Below are positions 23,932 through 32,882 of a DNA stretch of 64,000 nt, in pieces. Under the pieces are notes generated by a model. That model searched no databases, was not told the origin of the DNA, and was given only the letters and a program-made list of their open reading frames with translations. Position 1 is the first letter of the stretch; each line of letters starts with the position of its first letter. The position numbers and the translations under genes were made by a program. This DNA is from Pseudomonas sp. DY-1 (GTDB lineage Bacteria > Pseudomonadota > Gammaproteobacteria > Pseudomonadales > Pseudomonadaceae): assembly GCF_003626975.1 (NCBI RefSeq), contig NZ_CP032616.1, forward strand, positions 2,480,001 through 2,544,000, given 5' to 3'.

Positions 23932-24630
23932 ATGAAGCAACTGCGCATCGGCCTGGTTGGCGACAGGGACGACAACATCACCGCACACCGCGCCATTCCC
24001 CACGCCCTTGAGCTCGCCGCACGGGCCACCGGGAAGAACGTGGAAGGCATCTGGTTGGCTACGGAACGCATTGGCCAGACTCGGCTCGACAGCTTCGATG
24101 GCCTCTGGTGCATTCCCGCCACTCCTTACCGCAGCACCGAAGGCGCTCTGCAAGCGATTACCCACGCGCGCCGCAACGCCCAGCCATTTCTCGGCACCTG
24201 CGGTGGCTTCCAGCACGCGCTGCTGGAGTACGCGCGCAATGTGCTGGGCTGGTCCGATGCCGAGCACGCCGAAGAAGTCCCCCATGCATCGCGCGCCGTC
24301 ATCAGCCCACTTGCATGCGCCCTGCGGGATACCCTGGAGCGCGTGCGACTGACCCCCGGCTCGCGCGTGGCCGAAGCCTACGGCGCCGAGGATGCCTTCG
24401 AGGGCTACTTCTGCGGATATGGACTCAACCCGACTTTCCGCGAAGCCCTCACCCAAGGTCCGCTGCGCGTTTCCGCCCAGGACCCCGCCGGGGCCGTGCG
24501 CGCAGTGGAACTGGACGACCACCCGTTCTTCATCGCCACCCTCTTCCAGCCGGAACGTGCTGCGCTGATCGGCCGCCTGCCACCGCTGGTACACGCCTTC
24601 GTCAATGCCTGCCAGGAGAATGCCCGATGA
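23932..24630 (+). CDS. CTP-synthase-C-terminal-like glutamine amidotransferase
   Basis: 232 aa stand-alone class I glutamine-amidotransferase-like domain related to the glutaminase half of CTP synthase (a family annotated CTP synthase C-terminal region-related). Nucleophile Cys in PFLGTCGGFQHALLEYARNVLG; the late HPFFIATLFQPE motif supplies the usual catalytic His/Glu region in a modified form. No ATP amidoligase domain is nearby, so its acceptor is unknown. Some relatives are selenoproteins; a Cys-containing motif YFCGYGLNP is present here, but I cannot say whether it is the Sec position. The following ABM gene overlaps its stop (ATGA). Confidence 0.82.
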   Translation: MKQLRIGLVGDRDDNITAHRAIPHALELAARATGKNVEGIWLATERIGQTRLDSFDGLWCIPATPYRSTEGALQAITHARRNAQPFLGTCGGFQHALLEYARNVLGWSDAEHAEEVPHASRAVISPLACALRDTLERVRLTPGSRVAEAYGAEDAFEGYFCGYGLNPTFREALTQGPLRVSAQDPAGAVRAVELDDHPFFIATLFQPERAALIGRLPPLVHAFVNACQENAR

Positions 24631-24947
24631 TTGCCCAGACGCCGGAGCCGCCCTACTACGCAGTGATTTTCACCTCGCTGCGCAGTGAGACCGAGCAGGA
24701 CTACGCCGCCACCGCCGAGCGCATGCTGGAACTGGCCGGTGACCAGCCCGGTTTCCTTGGCGTGGAATCCGCCCGTGGTGCCGACGGGCTGGGGATAACC
24801 GTGTCCTACTGGCGCAGCGAAGAAGACATCCGCACCTGGCGTCTCCAGGCCGAGCACCGTGAGGCGCAGCGGCGTGGACGGGAAGAGTGGTACCGGGCAT
24901 TCCGCACCCGCGTGGCCCACGTCGAGCGGGACTACGGCAAGGCCTGA
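24627..24947 (+). CDS. Antibiotic biosynthesis monooxygenase (ABM) domain protein
   Basis: 106 aa ferredoxin-like fold of the ABM family: YYAVIFTSLRSETEQDYAATAERMLELAGDQPGFLGVESARG then ITVSYWRSEEDIRTWRLQAEHREAQRRGREEWYRAFRTRVAHVERDY. Some family members are cofactor-free oxygenases, others bind haem or quinones; activity here not determinable. Its ATG overlaps the amidotransferase stop by four bases, so the two are translationally coupled and probably act together. Confidence 0.88.
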   Translation: MIAQTPEPPYYAVIFTSLRSETEQDYAATAERMLELAGDQPGFLGVESARGADGLGITVSYWRSEEDIRTWRLQAEHREAQRRGREEWYRAFRTRVAHVERDYGKA

Positions 24948-24967
24948 GCGCGGTGCACGACCAGGGG

Positions 24968-26713
24968 TCAGGCCACGCGCTGCGACTCCAGCACCAGCTC
25001 CTGCTCGGCTCCACGCTTGAGCAGCGCGTAGATCACTCCGGTCACCAGACTGCCGGCGACTATCGCCAGCAGGTAAAGCATCGCGTGGTTGATCGCGTTG
25101 GGGATCAGCAGCACGAACAGGCCACCATGGGGTGCCATCAGCTTGCAGCCGAAGTACATGGACAACGCGCCGGTCAGGGCACCGCCGGCGATGCTGGCCG
25201 GGATCACTCGCAACGGGTCCTTGGCAGCGAAGGGAATGGCGCCTTCGGAGATGAAGCACAACCCCAGCACAAGCGCCGCCTTGCCAGCCTCGCGTTCGCC
25301 CTGGGCGAACTTGCGACGCATCAGCAGGGTGGCGATGCCCATGCCGATGGGCGGCACCATGCCGGCGGCCATGGTGGCGGCCATCGGCGCATAGCTTTGC
25401 GATGCCAGCAGCCCCACGGAAAACGCGTAGGCGGCCTTGTTGATCGGCCCCCCGAGGTCCACGCACATCATCCCGCCCAGCAGCAGGCCAAGGAGGATGG
25501 CGTTGGACGTACCCATGTTGTCGAGGAAGTGGGTAAGGCTGGCGAGCATTCCCGCCACAGGCTTGCCCACCACGTAGATCATCACCAGGCCGGTGAACAG
25601 GCTGGCGAGCAACGGGATGATCAGGATCGGCTTCAGCGCCTCGACGCTCTGCGGCAGGTTCAGATGGCGATTGATCGCCCGCGCCGAGTAGCCCGCGAGA
25701 AAGCCCGCGACTATGCCGCCAATGAACCCGGCGCCGAGGATGCTGGCCAACAGGCCGCCGATCATGCCTGGCGCCAGGCCGGGACGGTCTGCAATGGAAT
25801 AAGCGATGTAGCCGGCCAGCAGCGGCACCATCAGCTTGAAGGCCGCGTCGCCACCAATCTGCATCAGTGCGGCAGCGAGGCTGCCCTCCTCCTTGAACGC
25901 CTCGATGCCGAAGACGAAGGACAGGGCGATCAACAGCCCGCCCGCGACCACCATCGGCAGCATGTAGGAGACGCCGGTGAGCAAGTGCTTGTAGGCGCCC
26001 TTGGGTTCGGCCTTGGCCTTGCCTGCCTGGGCGTCAGTACCAGCCTTGGTGTCCAGCAACTGGCCTTCGCTCAGGGCACGCTTGAGGGTGGCTTCGGATT
26101 GCTTGAGGGCAACGCCGGTGCCGCAGCGAAAGACCTTCTTGCCGGCAAAGCGGGCTGTGTCCACTTCGATATCGGTAGCCAGCAGCACGGCGTCGGCGGC
26201 GGCGATGGCTTCGGGCGTCAGCGGATCACGGGCGCCTACCGAGCCCTGGGTTTCCACCTGGAGTTCGATGCCCAGGCGCTGCGCCGCCTGCTTCAGCGCT
26301 TCAGCCGCCATGAAGGTATGCGCCACACCGGTCGGGCAGGCGGTGACAGCGACGATGCGTGGCCGTGAACCCGCGACGGGAGCGGCAGTCGGTGCTTCGG
26401 CCGGCTGCTCCCGCGCATCGACGGCGGCGCGCAGAAGGAAGGACTCGCTGTCACGCAGGGCTTCGGCGGGGCTGGCGATGCACAGGCGCTTGCCGGTGAA
26501 GCGGGTCAGGTCCAGTGCACCGCTCTTGACTACCAGCACCCAGTCGGCGGCTTCCAGGGTAGCGGCCGACAACTGGTTTTCCGGGTGCTGCGGGTCGACG
26601 ATTTCGACGCTGGTGCTCCAGCCCAGGCGCTGTGCGGCGGCGTCCAGCAGGCGCGCACAGAGCACGCTGGTAACCATGCCATTGGGGCAGGCAGTGACTA
26701 TGGCGAGTTTCAT
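24968..26713 (-). CDS. fruA: Fructose PTS permease EIIBC
   Basis: 581 aa, domain order B'-B-C as in Escherichia coli FruA. The N-terminal B' domain has TACPNGMV (Cys9), the second B domain VTACPTGVAHTFMAAEAL (phospho-Cys126), followed by a linker and an EIIC domain with eight or more membrane helices (from about residue 235). Imports fructose while phosphorylating it to fructose 1-phosphate. The start overlaps the fruK stop by four bases; last gene of fruBKA. Confidence 0.95.
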   Translation of the reverse strand: MKLAIVTACPNGMVTSVLCARLLDAAAQRLGWSTSVEIVDPQHPENQLSAATLEAADWVLVVKSGALDLTRFTGKRLCIASPAEALRDSESFLLRAAVDAREQPAEAPTAAPVAGSRPRIVAVTACPTGVAHTFMAAEALKQAAQRLGIELQVETQGSVGARDPLTPEAIAAADAVLLATDIEVDTARFAGKKVFRCGTGVALKQSEATLKRALSEGQLLDTKAGTDAQAGKAKAEPKGAYKHLLTGVSYMLPMVVAGGLLIALSFVFGIEAFKEEGSLAAALMQIGGDAAFKLMVPLLAGYIAYSIADRPGLAPGMIGGLLASILGAGFIGGIVAGFLAGYSARAINRHLNLPQSVEALKPILIIPLLASLFTGLVMIYVVGKPVAGMLASLTHFLDNMGTSNAILLGLLLGGMMCVDLGGPINKAAYAFSVGLLASQSYAPMAATMAAGMVPPIGMGIATLLMRRKFAQGEREAGKAALVLGLCFISEGAIPFAAKDPLRVIPASIAGGALTGALSMYFGCKLMAPHGGLFVLLIPNAINHAMLYLLAIVAGSLVTGVIYALLKRGAEQELVLESQRVA

Positions 26714-27666
26714 CGGGACACCTCTTGTTGTTCTTCCAGCGCCCGGATCTCTACGGCGCCTTCGAGCTGTTGCAGTTGCGCGGCATCGCTGATGCCGAAG
26801 CCCACCTGGGTCACCGCCTGGGCGGCGATGGCGGTGGCGTGGCGCAGGGCGCGAGCGGCTGGCCAGTCCCAGAGCAGGCCGTGAACCATGCCGGCCAGCA
26901 GGGAATCGCCGGCACCCACGGTGCTGGCCACGCTGACCCTTGGCGGCTGGGCGTGCAGGGCGAAACCGGGGCCGAACCAGTTAACGCCGTCTGCGCCCTG
27001 GGAAATCACAATCTGCTCGATCCCCTGTGCCTGTAGCTGGCCAGCCTCTTCGCGTTGTGCCGCGATATCGGTCAGCGACCGGCCACAGAGTTCGCTCAGC
27101 TCTTCGGTGTTCGGCTTGATCAGCCAGGGCGAGGCCTGCAGGCCGGCACGCAAGGCTGCGCCGCTGGAATCCAGGGCCACTTTCAGGCCATGCCCCTTGA
27201 GCCGCGTGATCAGTTCGGCGAGAAAACACGGCGCCACACCTCGAGGCAGGCTGCCGGCCACCACGGCCAGATCATGCCCCGGCGCGACGGCATCCAGTCG
27301 CGACAGCAGCGCAGCCTGGGCGGAGGCATCCACCATCGGACCCGGGCCATTGATATCGGTGATGCGCCCGTCGGCTTCGGCCAACTTGATATTGCTGCGA
27401 GTTTCCCCCGGTACACGAACGAAGGCGTCGGAGAAACCACGCCGGGCGAACAACGCCTCGAAAGCTTCGGCGTTGTCCGCGCCGAGAAAGCCGGACACCG
27501 TCAGGTCGTGACCGAGGTCAGCCAGCACCTGGGCGACGTTCACGCCTTTACCGGCAGCATGGCTGGCTTGGGCCAGGCTGCGATTCACCCGGCCGGGTTC
27601 CAGGCGATCCAGGCGCAAGGTCAGGTCGAGGGCGGGGTTCAGGGTGATGCAGAGAATGCGAGCCAT
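26710..27666 (-). CDS. fruK: 1-phosphofructokinase
   Basis: 318 aa PfkB-family kinase converting fructose 1-phosphate to fructose 1,6-bisphosphate. Visible: N-terminal ILCITLNPALDLTLRL, SHAAGKGVNVAQVLADLG, and the C-terminal anion-hole and catalytic-base motif VASTVGAGDSLLAGMVHG. The start shares a base with the fruB stop (TGATG), and the 3' end overlaps fruA. Confidence 0.95.
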   Translation of the reverse strand: MARILCITLNPALDLTLRLDRLEPGRVNRSLAQASHAAGKGVNVAQVLADLGHDLTVSGFLGADNAEAFEALFARRGFSDAFVRVPGETRSNIKLAEADGRITDINGPGPMVDASAQAALLSRLDAVAPGHDLAVVAGSLPRGVAPCFLAELITRLKGHGLKVALDSSGAALRAGLQASPWLIKPNTEELSELCGRSLTDIAAQREEAGQLQAQGIEQIVISQGADGVNWFGPGFALHAQPPRVSVASTVGAGDSLLAGMVHGLLWDWPAARALRHATAIAAQAVTQVGFGISDAAQLQQLEGAVEIRALEEQQEVSR

Positions 27667-30527
27667 CAGAAACGCTCCGCCAGTTCGCGGACCGCCGCCG
27701 CGCTTTCCAGGGTCAGTGCACCTTCAGCCAGCTCACGGGCAGCACTCAGGTTGAACTCGCGCACCCGTGCCTTGACCTCGGCAATGCCACCCGTGGACAG
27801 GCTCAATTCATCCACGCCCAGCCCCACCAGCAGTGGCACCGCCAGCGGGTCGCCCGCCAGCTCGCCGCACACGCCCACCCATTTGCCCTGGGCGTGGGCT
27901 GCGCGCACCGTGAGGGCGATCAGTTGCAGCACTGCCGGGTGGAGGCCATCGGCCTGGGCGGAAAGCGTCGGGTGGCCACGGTCGATGGCGAGGCAGTACT
28001 GGGTCAGGTCGTTGGTGCCGATGCTGAAGAAGTCCACCTCGCGGGCCAGCACGGGGGCAATCAGAGCCGCGGACGGCACCTCGACCATGATCCCCAGTTG
28101 CAAGTCGGCCTGGGGAATCTCCGCGGCAACTTTCAGCGCCATGTCGCGGGCCTGACGCCATTCTTCGACCGTGCCGACCATGGGGAACATGATGCGCAGC
28201 GGCCGCCCTTCGCTGGCACGCATCAGCGCACGCAACTGGGTCTCCATCAGCTTCGGACGCTGCAGGGTCAGGCGCACCCCGCGCACGCCAAGGAAAGGGT
28301 TCTCCTCGTCCGGCACCGGCCAGTAAGGCAATGGCTTGTCACCACCGACATCCAGGGTACGGGCCACCAGCGGGCGGCCCTCGAGGGCGTCGAATACCCG
28401 GCGGTACTCCGCTTCCTGGGTGGCCAGGTCGGGCGCCTGCGGGTGAGCCATGAAGATGAACTCGGTGCGCAGCAGGCCGACGCCTTCCGCACCTTGCGCC
28501 ACCGCCTTGGCGGCTCCCGCGCAGTCGCCCAGGTTGGCGCAGATTTCCACCCGGTGGCCATCGCGCGTCAGGGCCGGTTGCAGCTTGTCGGCATCGGCCA
28601 GTTGCAGGCGGCGCTGGCGCCCTTCCTGCTCCTGACGGGCCCGTTGCAGCTGTTCGGCATCGGGAGCAACGACCAGTCGGCCGCGCTGGCCGTCCAGCAG
28701 CAGCGGTGTAAGCGGTTCCAGCAGCAGCACACCGGCTCCGGCCCCAACCAGTGCGGGAATGCCCAGGGCACGGGCGACGATGGCGCTGTGGGAAGTGGCA
28801 CCGCCACGGGCGGTGAGGATGCCAGCCACGCGGTCGCGGTCAAGGCGCGCAACGTCGGAAGGCGCCATCTCGTCCATCACCAGGACATAGGGCTCGTCCG
28901 GCTCGGAGGCCGCCTCCACGCCACAGAGCTGGGCCAGCACGCGGCGGCCGATATCCCGCAGGTCGGCGGCACGCTCGGCCAGCAGCGCATCGTGCAGGCT
29001 TTCCTGCTGGGCGGCGGCACCTTCCACCACCGCCAGCCAGGCAGCGGCTGCGCTTTCGCCCTGTTTCAGGCGGGCATCCACCTCGTCGCCCAGTTCCGGG
29101 TCGGTGAGCATTTCCAGATGGGTGATGAAGATTTCACGGATGGCTTTCGCCTCGCTGCGCAGCACCAGCGCCTCGATCTCGCCACGCACATGGCCGATGG
29201 CCTGTTGCAGGCGCGAGCGCTCGACGTCGGGGGACTCGCCACGCAGCGGATAGTCGAACTCCTTGTGCAGACGGATATGTGCAGGCCCAACGGCGATACC
29301 GGGGGCGGCGGGTACCGCGTGGAGCTGGCTGCCAGGCGTCGGGGCGGCGATGGGTTGCGCCTCCGCTTCGTCCTCCGGAGTGGCCTGCTCGCTGACCGGC
29401 AAGGGTTCGACCTCTTCGCCCAGACCCTGCTCGATGGCGGCTTTCAGCGCCGGCAAAGCGGCATCGGCGATAGCCGGTTCGGCAATGACCTCGATGAGCT
29501 GACCACGGCGGATGCCCAGGCTCAGGAGCTTGCTAAGGCTCTTGGCGGACACGGCGGCCGTGGCGCTGTCGGCAAGCCGCAGACGAATCTCGCCATCGAA
29601 GGTCTTGGCCAGTTGCGCCAGTTCCTTGGCCGGCCTCGCGTGCAGACCGTGAGCGTTGGCCAGGGGTAGACGCAGGCTCGGCCAGTCAGGCTGGATGTCT
29701 CCACCCAGGACCTCAAGTACCGCGCGACGTTGAGTGGCGCGGGCGAGCTCGCGGCCCCGCCCCTCGATCAACAGGGCGCATAGGCGTTCCAGCAGCGCCA
29801 GGTGGGCGTCGCCCAAGCTGGCCAGGCAGAACAGTCCGTTGAGGGGTTGGTCGAGAAGGCGCAGGGGTTTTTCCGGCGTCAGGTAGGCCAGGCCGGGACG
29901 CTGCACTGCCTGGTCGCTGTGCAGCCACCAGAGGCCCTCGCCCAGGGGCAGCGGTTCGCCCTGCAGCAACGCGGCGGCAAAGCTGCCGCCAACGCACTCG
30001 GCGCGACGCAACAGGCGAGCGCCTTGCAGCACCAGCTCGTCATAGTCTTCCACTGCCACGCCAAGGCCGATCAGTTGATCGTCCAGCGCCAGCTCCTGGG
30101 GAGCGCCCTGCAGCAGCTTGAGGATGTCTTCCGGGGTTTGCGCCTGTCGCAATTCGCTGCCGAGATCAGCTTCACCCAGGGCACGGGTGAGGATCTGCAG
30201 CAGGCGCAGGTGTTCATCGGATTTGGCGGCAATGCCGATGGCGAGGTAGACGATCTGTCCACCGCCCCAGTCGACCCCTTCGGGGAACTGCATCAGGCGC
30301 ACGCCGGTGCTGAATACCAGCTCGCGGGTCTGCGGCGTGCCATGGGGAATGGCGATGCCCTGGCCAAGGAAGGTGGAGCCCTGGACCTCGCGAGCCTCGA
30401 GACCGGCGAGGTACCCCGCCGCCACCAGGCCATCGCCCTCAAGCAGCTCGGCGAGCATGCGCAACGCACCCGCCTTGTCCGCCGCGACCAGGCCCATGGA
30501 AATCTGCCCTGCGGTCAGTTCGAGCAT
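27666..30527 (-). CDS. fruB: Fructose PTS multiphosphoryl protein EIIA-HPr-EI
   Basis: 953 aa fusion typical of pseudomonads. The N-terminal EIIA-Fru domain has phospho-His62 (GIAIPHGT), the HPr domain around residue 296 (NAHGLHARPA), and EI from about residue 400 to the end with active-site His580 (GGATSHSAI) and the LRTEFIFM and FSIGTNDLTQY PEP-binding motifs. One protein carries phosphate from phosphoenolpyruvate to FruA. Directly followed by fruK with a TGATG overlap. Confidence 0.95.
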   Translation of the reverse strand: MLELTAGQISMGLVAADKAGALRMLAELLEGDGLVAAGYLAGLEAREVQGSTFLGQGIAIPHGTPQTRELVFSTGVRLMQFPEGVDWGGGQIVYLAIGIAAKSDEHLRLLQILTRALGEADLGSELRQAQTPEDILKLLQGAPQELALDDQLIGLGVAVEDYDELVLQGARLLRRAECVGGSFAAALLQGEPLPLGEGLWWLHSDQAVQRPGLAYLTPEKPLRLLDQPLNGLFCLASLGDAHLALLERLCALLIEGRGRELARATQRRAVLEVLGGDIQPDWPSLRLPLANAHGLHARPAKELAQLAKTFDGEIRLRLADSATAAVSAKSLSKLLSLGIRRGQLIEVIAEPAIADAALPALKAAIEQGLGEEVEPLPVSEQATPEDEAEAQPIAAPTPGSQLHAVPAAPGIAVGPAHIRLHKEFDYPLRGESPDVERSRLQQAIGHVRGEIEALVLRSEAKAIREIFITHLEMLTDPELGDEVDARLKQGESAAAAWLAVVEGAAAQQESLHDALLAERAADLRDIGRRVLAQLCGVEAASEPDEPYVLVMDEMAPSDVARLDRDRVAGILTARGGATSHSAIVARALGIPALVGAGAGVLLLEPLTPLLLDGQRGRLVVAPDAEQLQRARQEQEGRQRRLQLADADKLQPALTRDGHRVEICANLGDCAGAAKAVAQGAEGVGLLRTEFIFMAHPQAPDLATQEAEYRRVFDALEGRPLVARTLDVGGDKPLPYWPVPDEENPFLGVRGVRLTLQRPKLMETQLRALMRASEGRPLRIMFPMVGTVEEWRQARDMALKVAAEIPQADLQLGIMVEVPSAALIAPVLAREVDFFSIGTNDLTQYCLAIDRGHPTLSAQADGLHPAVLQLIALTVRAAHAQGKWVGVCGELAGDPLAVPLLVGLGVDELSLSTGGIAEVKARVREFNLSAARELAEGALTLESAAAVRELAERF

Positions 30528-30632
30528 CGCATCACCTCTTCGGGCCTTGCGCCCTTCTTATCGTTGTCACTTGCCATCAGCAGCGCCACCGAACGTCGGT
30601 TGGATCGGTCAAAGCGTAGACAGAGCGCTTGC

Positions 30633-30644
30633 TGAATCGTTTCA
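30633..30644 (-). promoter_or_regulatory. FruR/Cra-type operator in the fruB-fruR intergenic region
   Basis: The minus strand reads TGAAACGATTCA, one base from the palindrome TGAAACGTTTCA and within the Cra consensus. It lies about 110 bases before fruB and about 90 before fruR. In Pseudomonas putida, FruR binds a similar site upstream of fruB and releases with fructose 1-phosphate. Confidence 0.72.
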
Positions 30645-30730
30645 CTAAACTGAGCTGGCACGTTACTCGATAATCTTCGATTCTTGAAGCCCGCCCGATG
30701 AAACACATCCGCATAACAGGAGTCGTGAAC

Positions 30731-31720
30731 TTGAAACTCAGCGATATCGCCCGCCTGGCCGGTGTTTCGGTGACCACCGCCAGTTACGTGATCAACGGCA
30801 AGGCCGAGGAGAAGCGCATCAGCCCGGCCACCGTGGAGCGCGTGCAGGCGGTGGTGGATGAGCATGGTTTCAAGCCCAATCCCCAGGCCGCCGGCCTGCG
30901 CAGCCGACAGACGCGCACCCTGGGTTTCATCCTTCCAGACCTGGAAAACCCCAGCTACGCACGCCTGGCCAAGCTGCTCGAACAGGCCGCGCGGGCGCGG
31001 GGCTATCAGTTGCTGATCGCCAGTTCCGACGACGAGCCGGAAAGCGAGCGGCAGCTGCTCAAGCTGTTCCGCGCGCGGCGCTGCGATGCGCTGATAGTCG
31101 CCAGCTGCCTGCCGCCGGAAGACGACAGCCTCGCTCGTCTGCTGGACGAAGGATTGCCGGTGATCGCTGTCGACCGGGTGCGCGATCCGGCGCGCTTCTG
31201 TGCGGTGGTCAGCGACGACCGCCAGGCCAGCCTGCAGCTCACCCGCAGCCTTTTGAGCCCCGCTCCCCGCCGCGTCGCCCTGCTCGGTGCGCGGCCAGAC
31301 CTGCCCATCAGCGCCGAACGCAGCGCGGGCTTCCATGACGCCTTGAAAGGGCTCAAGTGCGAAGTGCTGGAACTCCAGGGCGAAGACTTCAGTCGCGAGT
31401 GCGGCCAGCGCCTGATGGCCGACCTGCTCGGACAGGGCGAGTTGCCGGATGTGCTGATCACCACCGCCTACGTCCTGCTGGCAGGCGTGCTGGATGCCCT
31501 GCGCGAACACGGCGCCTGGCCGCAGGGGATGCGTGTGGGCACCTTCGGCGATACCCAGTTGCTGGACTTCCTGCCGCTACCGGTGAACTCCATGTACCAG
31601 CAGCACGAACTGATCGCCGAACAGGTCCTGGGGCTGGCCCTGGCGGCGGTTGAGCGGGACGTTTACGAGCCGGGCGTGCGCGGCGTAGCGCGGAAGTTGA
31701 AACAGAGGATTGCCCGGTAG
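30731..31720 (+). CDS. fruR: Fructose operon repressor, LacI family
   Basis: 329 aa. LacI-type HTH at the extreme N-terminus (LKLSDIARLAGVSVTTASYVINGKAEEKRISPATVERV), hinge, and a periplasmic-binding-like effector domain. Start taken as TTG at 30731: AGGAG lies eight bases upstream, and the protein then begins MKLSDIARLAG like known FruR proteins. The ATG at 30698 and GTG at 30725 have poorer ribosome-site spacing. Divergent from fruBKA. The stop TAG (31718-31720) lies in the first bases of a REPIN. Confidence 0.92.
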   Translation: MKLSDIARLAGVSVTTASYVINGKAEEKRISPATVERVQAVVDEHGFKPNPQAAGLRSRQTRTLGFILPDLENPSYARLAKLLEQAARARGYQLLIASSDDEPESERQLLKLFRARRCDALIVASCLPPEDDSLARLLDEGLPVIAVDRVRDPARFCAVVSDDRQASLQLTRSLLSPAPRRVALLGARPDLPISAERSAGFHDALKGLKCEVLELQGEDFSRECGQRLMADLLGQGELPDVLITTAYVLLAGVLDALREHGAWPQGMRVGTFGDTQLLDFLPLPVNSMYQQHELIAEQVLGLALAAVERDVYEPGVRGVARKLKQRIAR

Positions 31721-31781
31721 GAGCGATCTTGCTCGCGAGAACTGCGCCGGAAGAGCTTCGCGGGCAAGCCCGCTCCTACAG
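31716..31781. repeat. REPIN between fruR and the AraC gene
   Basis: GGTAGGAGCGATCTTGCTCGCGAGAA and CTTCGCGGGCAAGCCCGCTCCTACA in inverted orientation. The first bases form the fruR stop codon. Confidence 0.8.
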
Positions 31782-31791
31782 AACCGCCCCC

Positions 31792-32742
31792 TCAACCGAT
31801 GAACGCGTTTGCGCGGTAATCCCGCGGCGACTGCTCGAAGTGCTTCTTGAAGGTCCGGCTGAAATGCGCCGAATCGGTAAAGCCCCAGCGAAAGGCAATG
31901 TCGGTGATGGACTCATTACGCAGACGCGGATTGGAAAGGTCAGCGGCGCTGCGTTTCAGCCGAGCGCGCTGGATGAACCGGCAGACACTGTCGCCCTGGT
32001 CCTCGAACAGCCGGTAGAGCTGGCGCACGGAGATGTTCAGTTGCCTGGCCAGGGACAGCGGTGTCAGCCCGGGCTCTGACAGGGACTGGTCGATCAGTTG
32101 CTGGGCCATGCTGCGCAGGCCGGCATTGTGGCAGCCATCCTGTTCGCTGGTGGTTTGTCCGGGTTGCAGGCGCAGGGTCGGCGCCAACAGGGCGATCAGC
32201 GCTTCCTGCAGAGCCTCGCCCTCTTCGAGGCCAGCGCAATGGTCAAGCTCACCGCCGCATATCTGCTCCACCAGGGTTCGCAAGACCCGGCCGCTGGCGC
32301 AGTGCTGGGAGAGCTTGCCGAAGGTCGGCCGGCCTTCCGGCAAATGGCGGCAGACATCCTCGCGGGACAGGTGGAAGGAGGCGTGTTCGATCAGCCCGTG
32401 GGGGACGATCTCGCAACCGCGGGCCGAGTCCATCAAGGCCATCTCACCCGGAGCAAGCTCCACGCTTTCGCCATTCTGGCGCAATTGCGCACGACCTCTG
32501 CGCTGGACGATCAGGAAACAGTGGCGGTCATCGTCGTGGTCGATTGAGGTGCGCTGCCGGCTGATCATGCCGGCATTGGTGCGGATCTGGGCGACTTCCA
32601 GGCCGGCAAGGTCCTGGCGGGAGATTTCACCGATGAACAGCCCATGGCTGAGTGCGGGACGCGACTCGAAACGGCCGCAAACGCCTTGCAGAGAACGGAG
32701 CCAGGAATCGAAATCATGGGAGCGGACAGCTTGGGCAACCAT
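31792..32742 (-). CDS. AraC-family regulator, FeaR-like
   Basis: 316 aa. N-terminal AraC_binding_2-type sensor region (about 40-190) and a C-terminal double HTH (about 215-316: LTPLSLARQLNISVRQLYRLFEDQGDSVCRFIQRARL and SITDIAFRWGFTDSAHFSRTFKKHFEQSPRDYR). The layout resembles FeaR, which activates aromatic-amine oxidation genes. Its place beside a permease, an aldehyde dehydrogenase and an aminotransferase fits control of amine or amino-acid catabolism, but the inducer cannot be read from sequence. The promoter region carries a TTAACATGTTA palindrome. Confidence 0.82.
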   Translation of the reverse strand: MVAQAVRSHDFDSWLRSLQGVCGRFESRPALSHGLFIGEISRQDLAGLEVAQIRTNAGMISRQRTSIDHDDDRHCFLIVQRRGRAQLRQNGESVELAPGEMALMDSARGCEIVPHGLIEHASFHLSREDVCRHLPEGRPTFGKLSQHCASGRVLRTLVEQICGGELDHCAGLEEGEALQEALIALLAPTLRLQPGQTTSEQDGCHNAGLRSMAQQLIDQSLSEPGLTPLSLARQLNISVRQLYRLFEDQGDSVCRFIQRARLKRSAADLSNPRLRNESITDIAFRWGFTDSAHFSRTFKKHFEQSPRDYRANAFIG

Positions 32743-32792
32743 CGGGAACCTCCGGATCGGGCTGACGCCACATTGTTGTTATGGCGACATTA

Positions 32793-32803
32793 TTAACATG
32801 TTA
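32793..32803. promoter_or_regulatory. TTAACATGTTA palindrome upstream of the AraC gene
   Basis: In the AT-rich stretch ATTAACATGTTATCTAT, 50 bases before the AraC start. A near-identical sequence (TTAACATGTTAA then ATAT) is found between hpaA and hpaG1. Confidence 0.45.
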
Positions 32804-32882
32804 TCTATTTTGCCGACAAGGAAGCTGCCAGGCCCGAATAGATCGTTAATGCCTAAGCAAGAGGTGTACCCGTCCAGCTCGT

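Noticed and set aside
27894..29669. 591-codon open frame antisense to fruB
   Set aside because: Shadow of the 953-aa PTS protein; low-complexity Gln/Gly/Leu translation.
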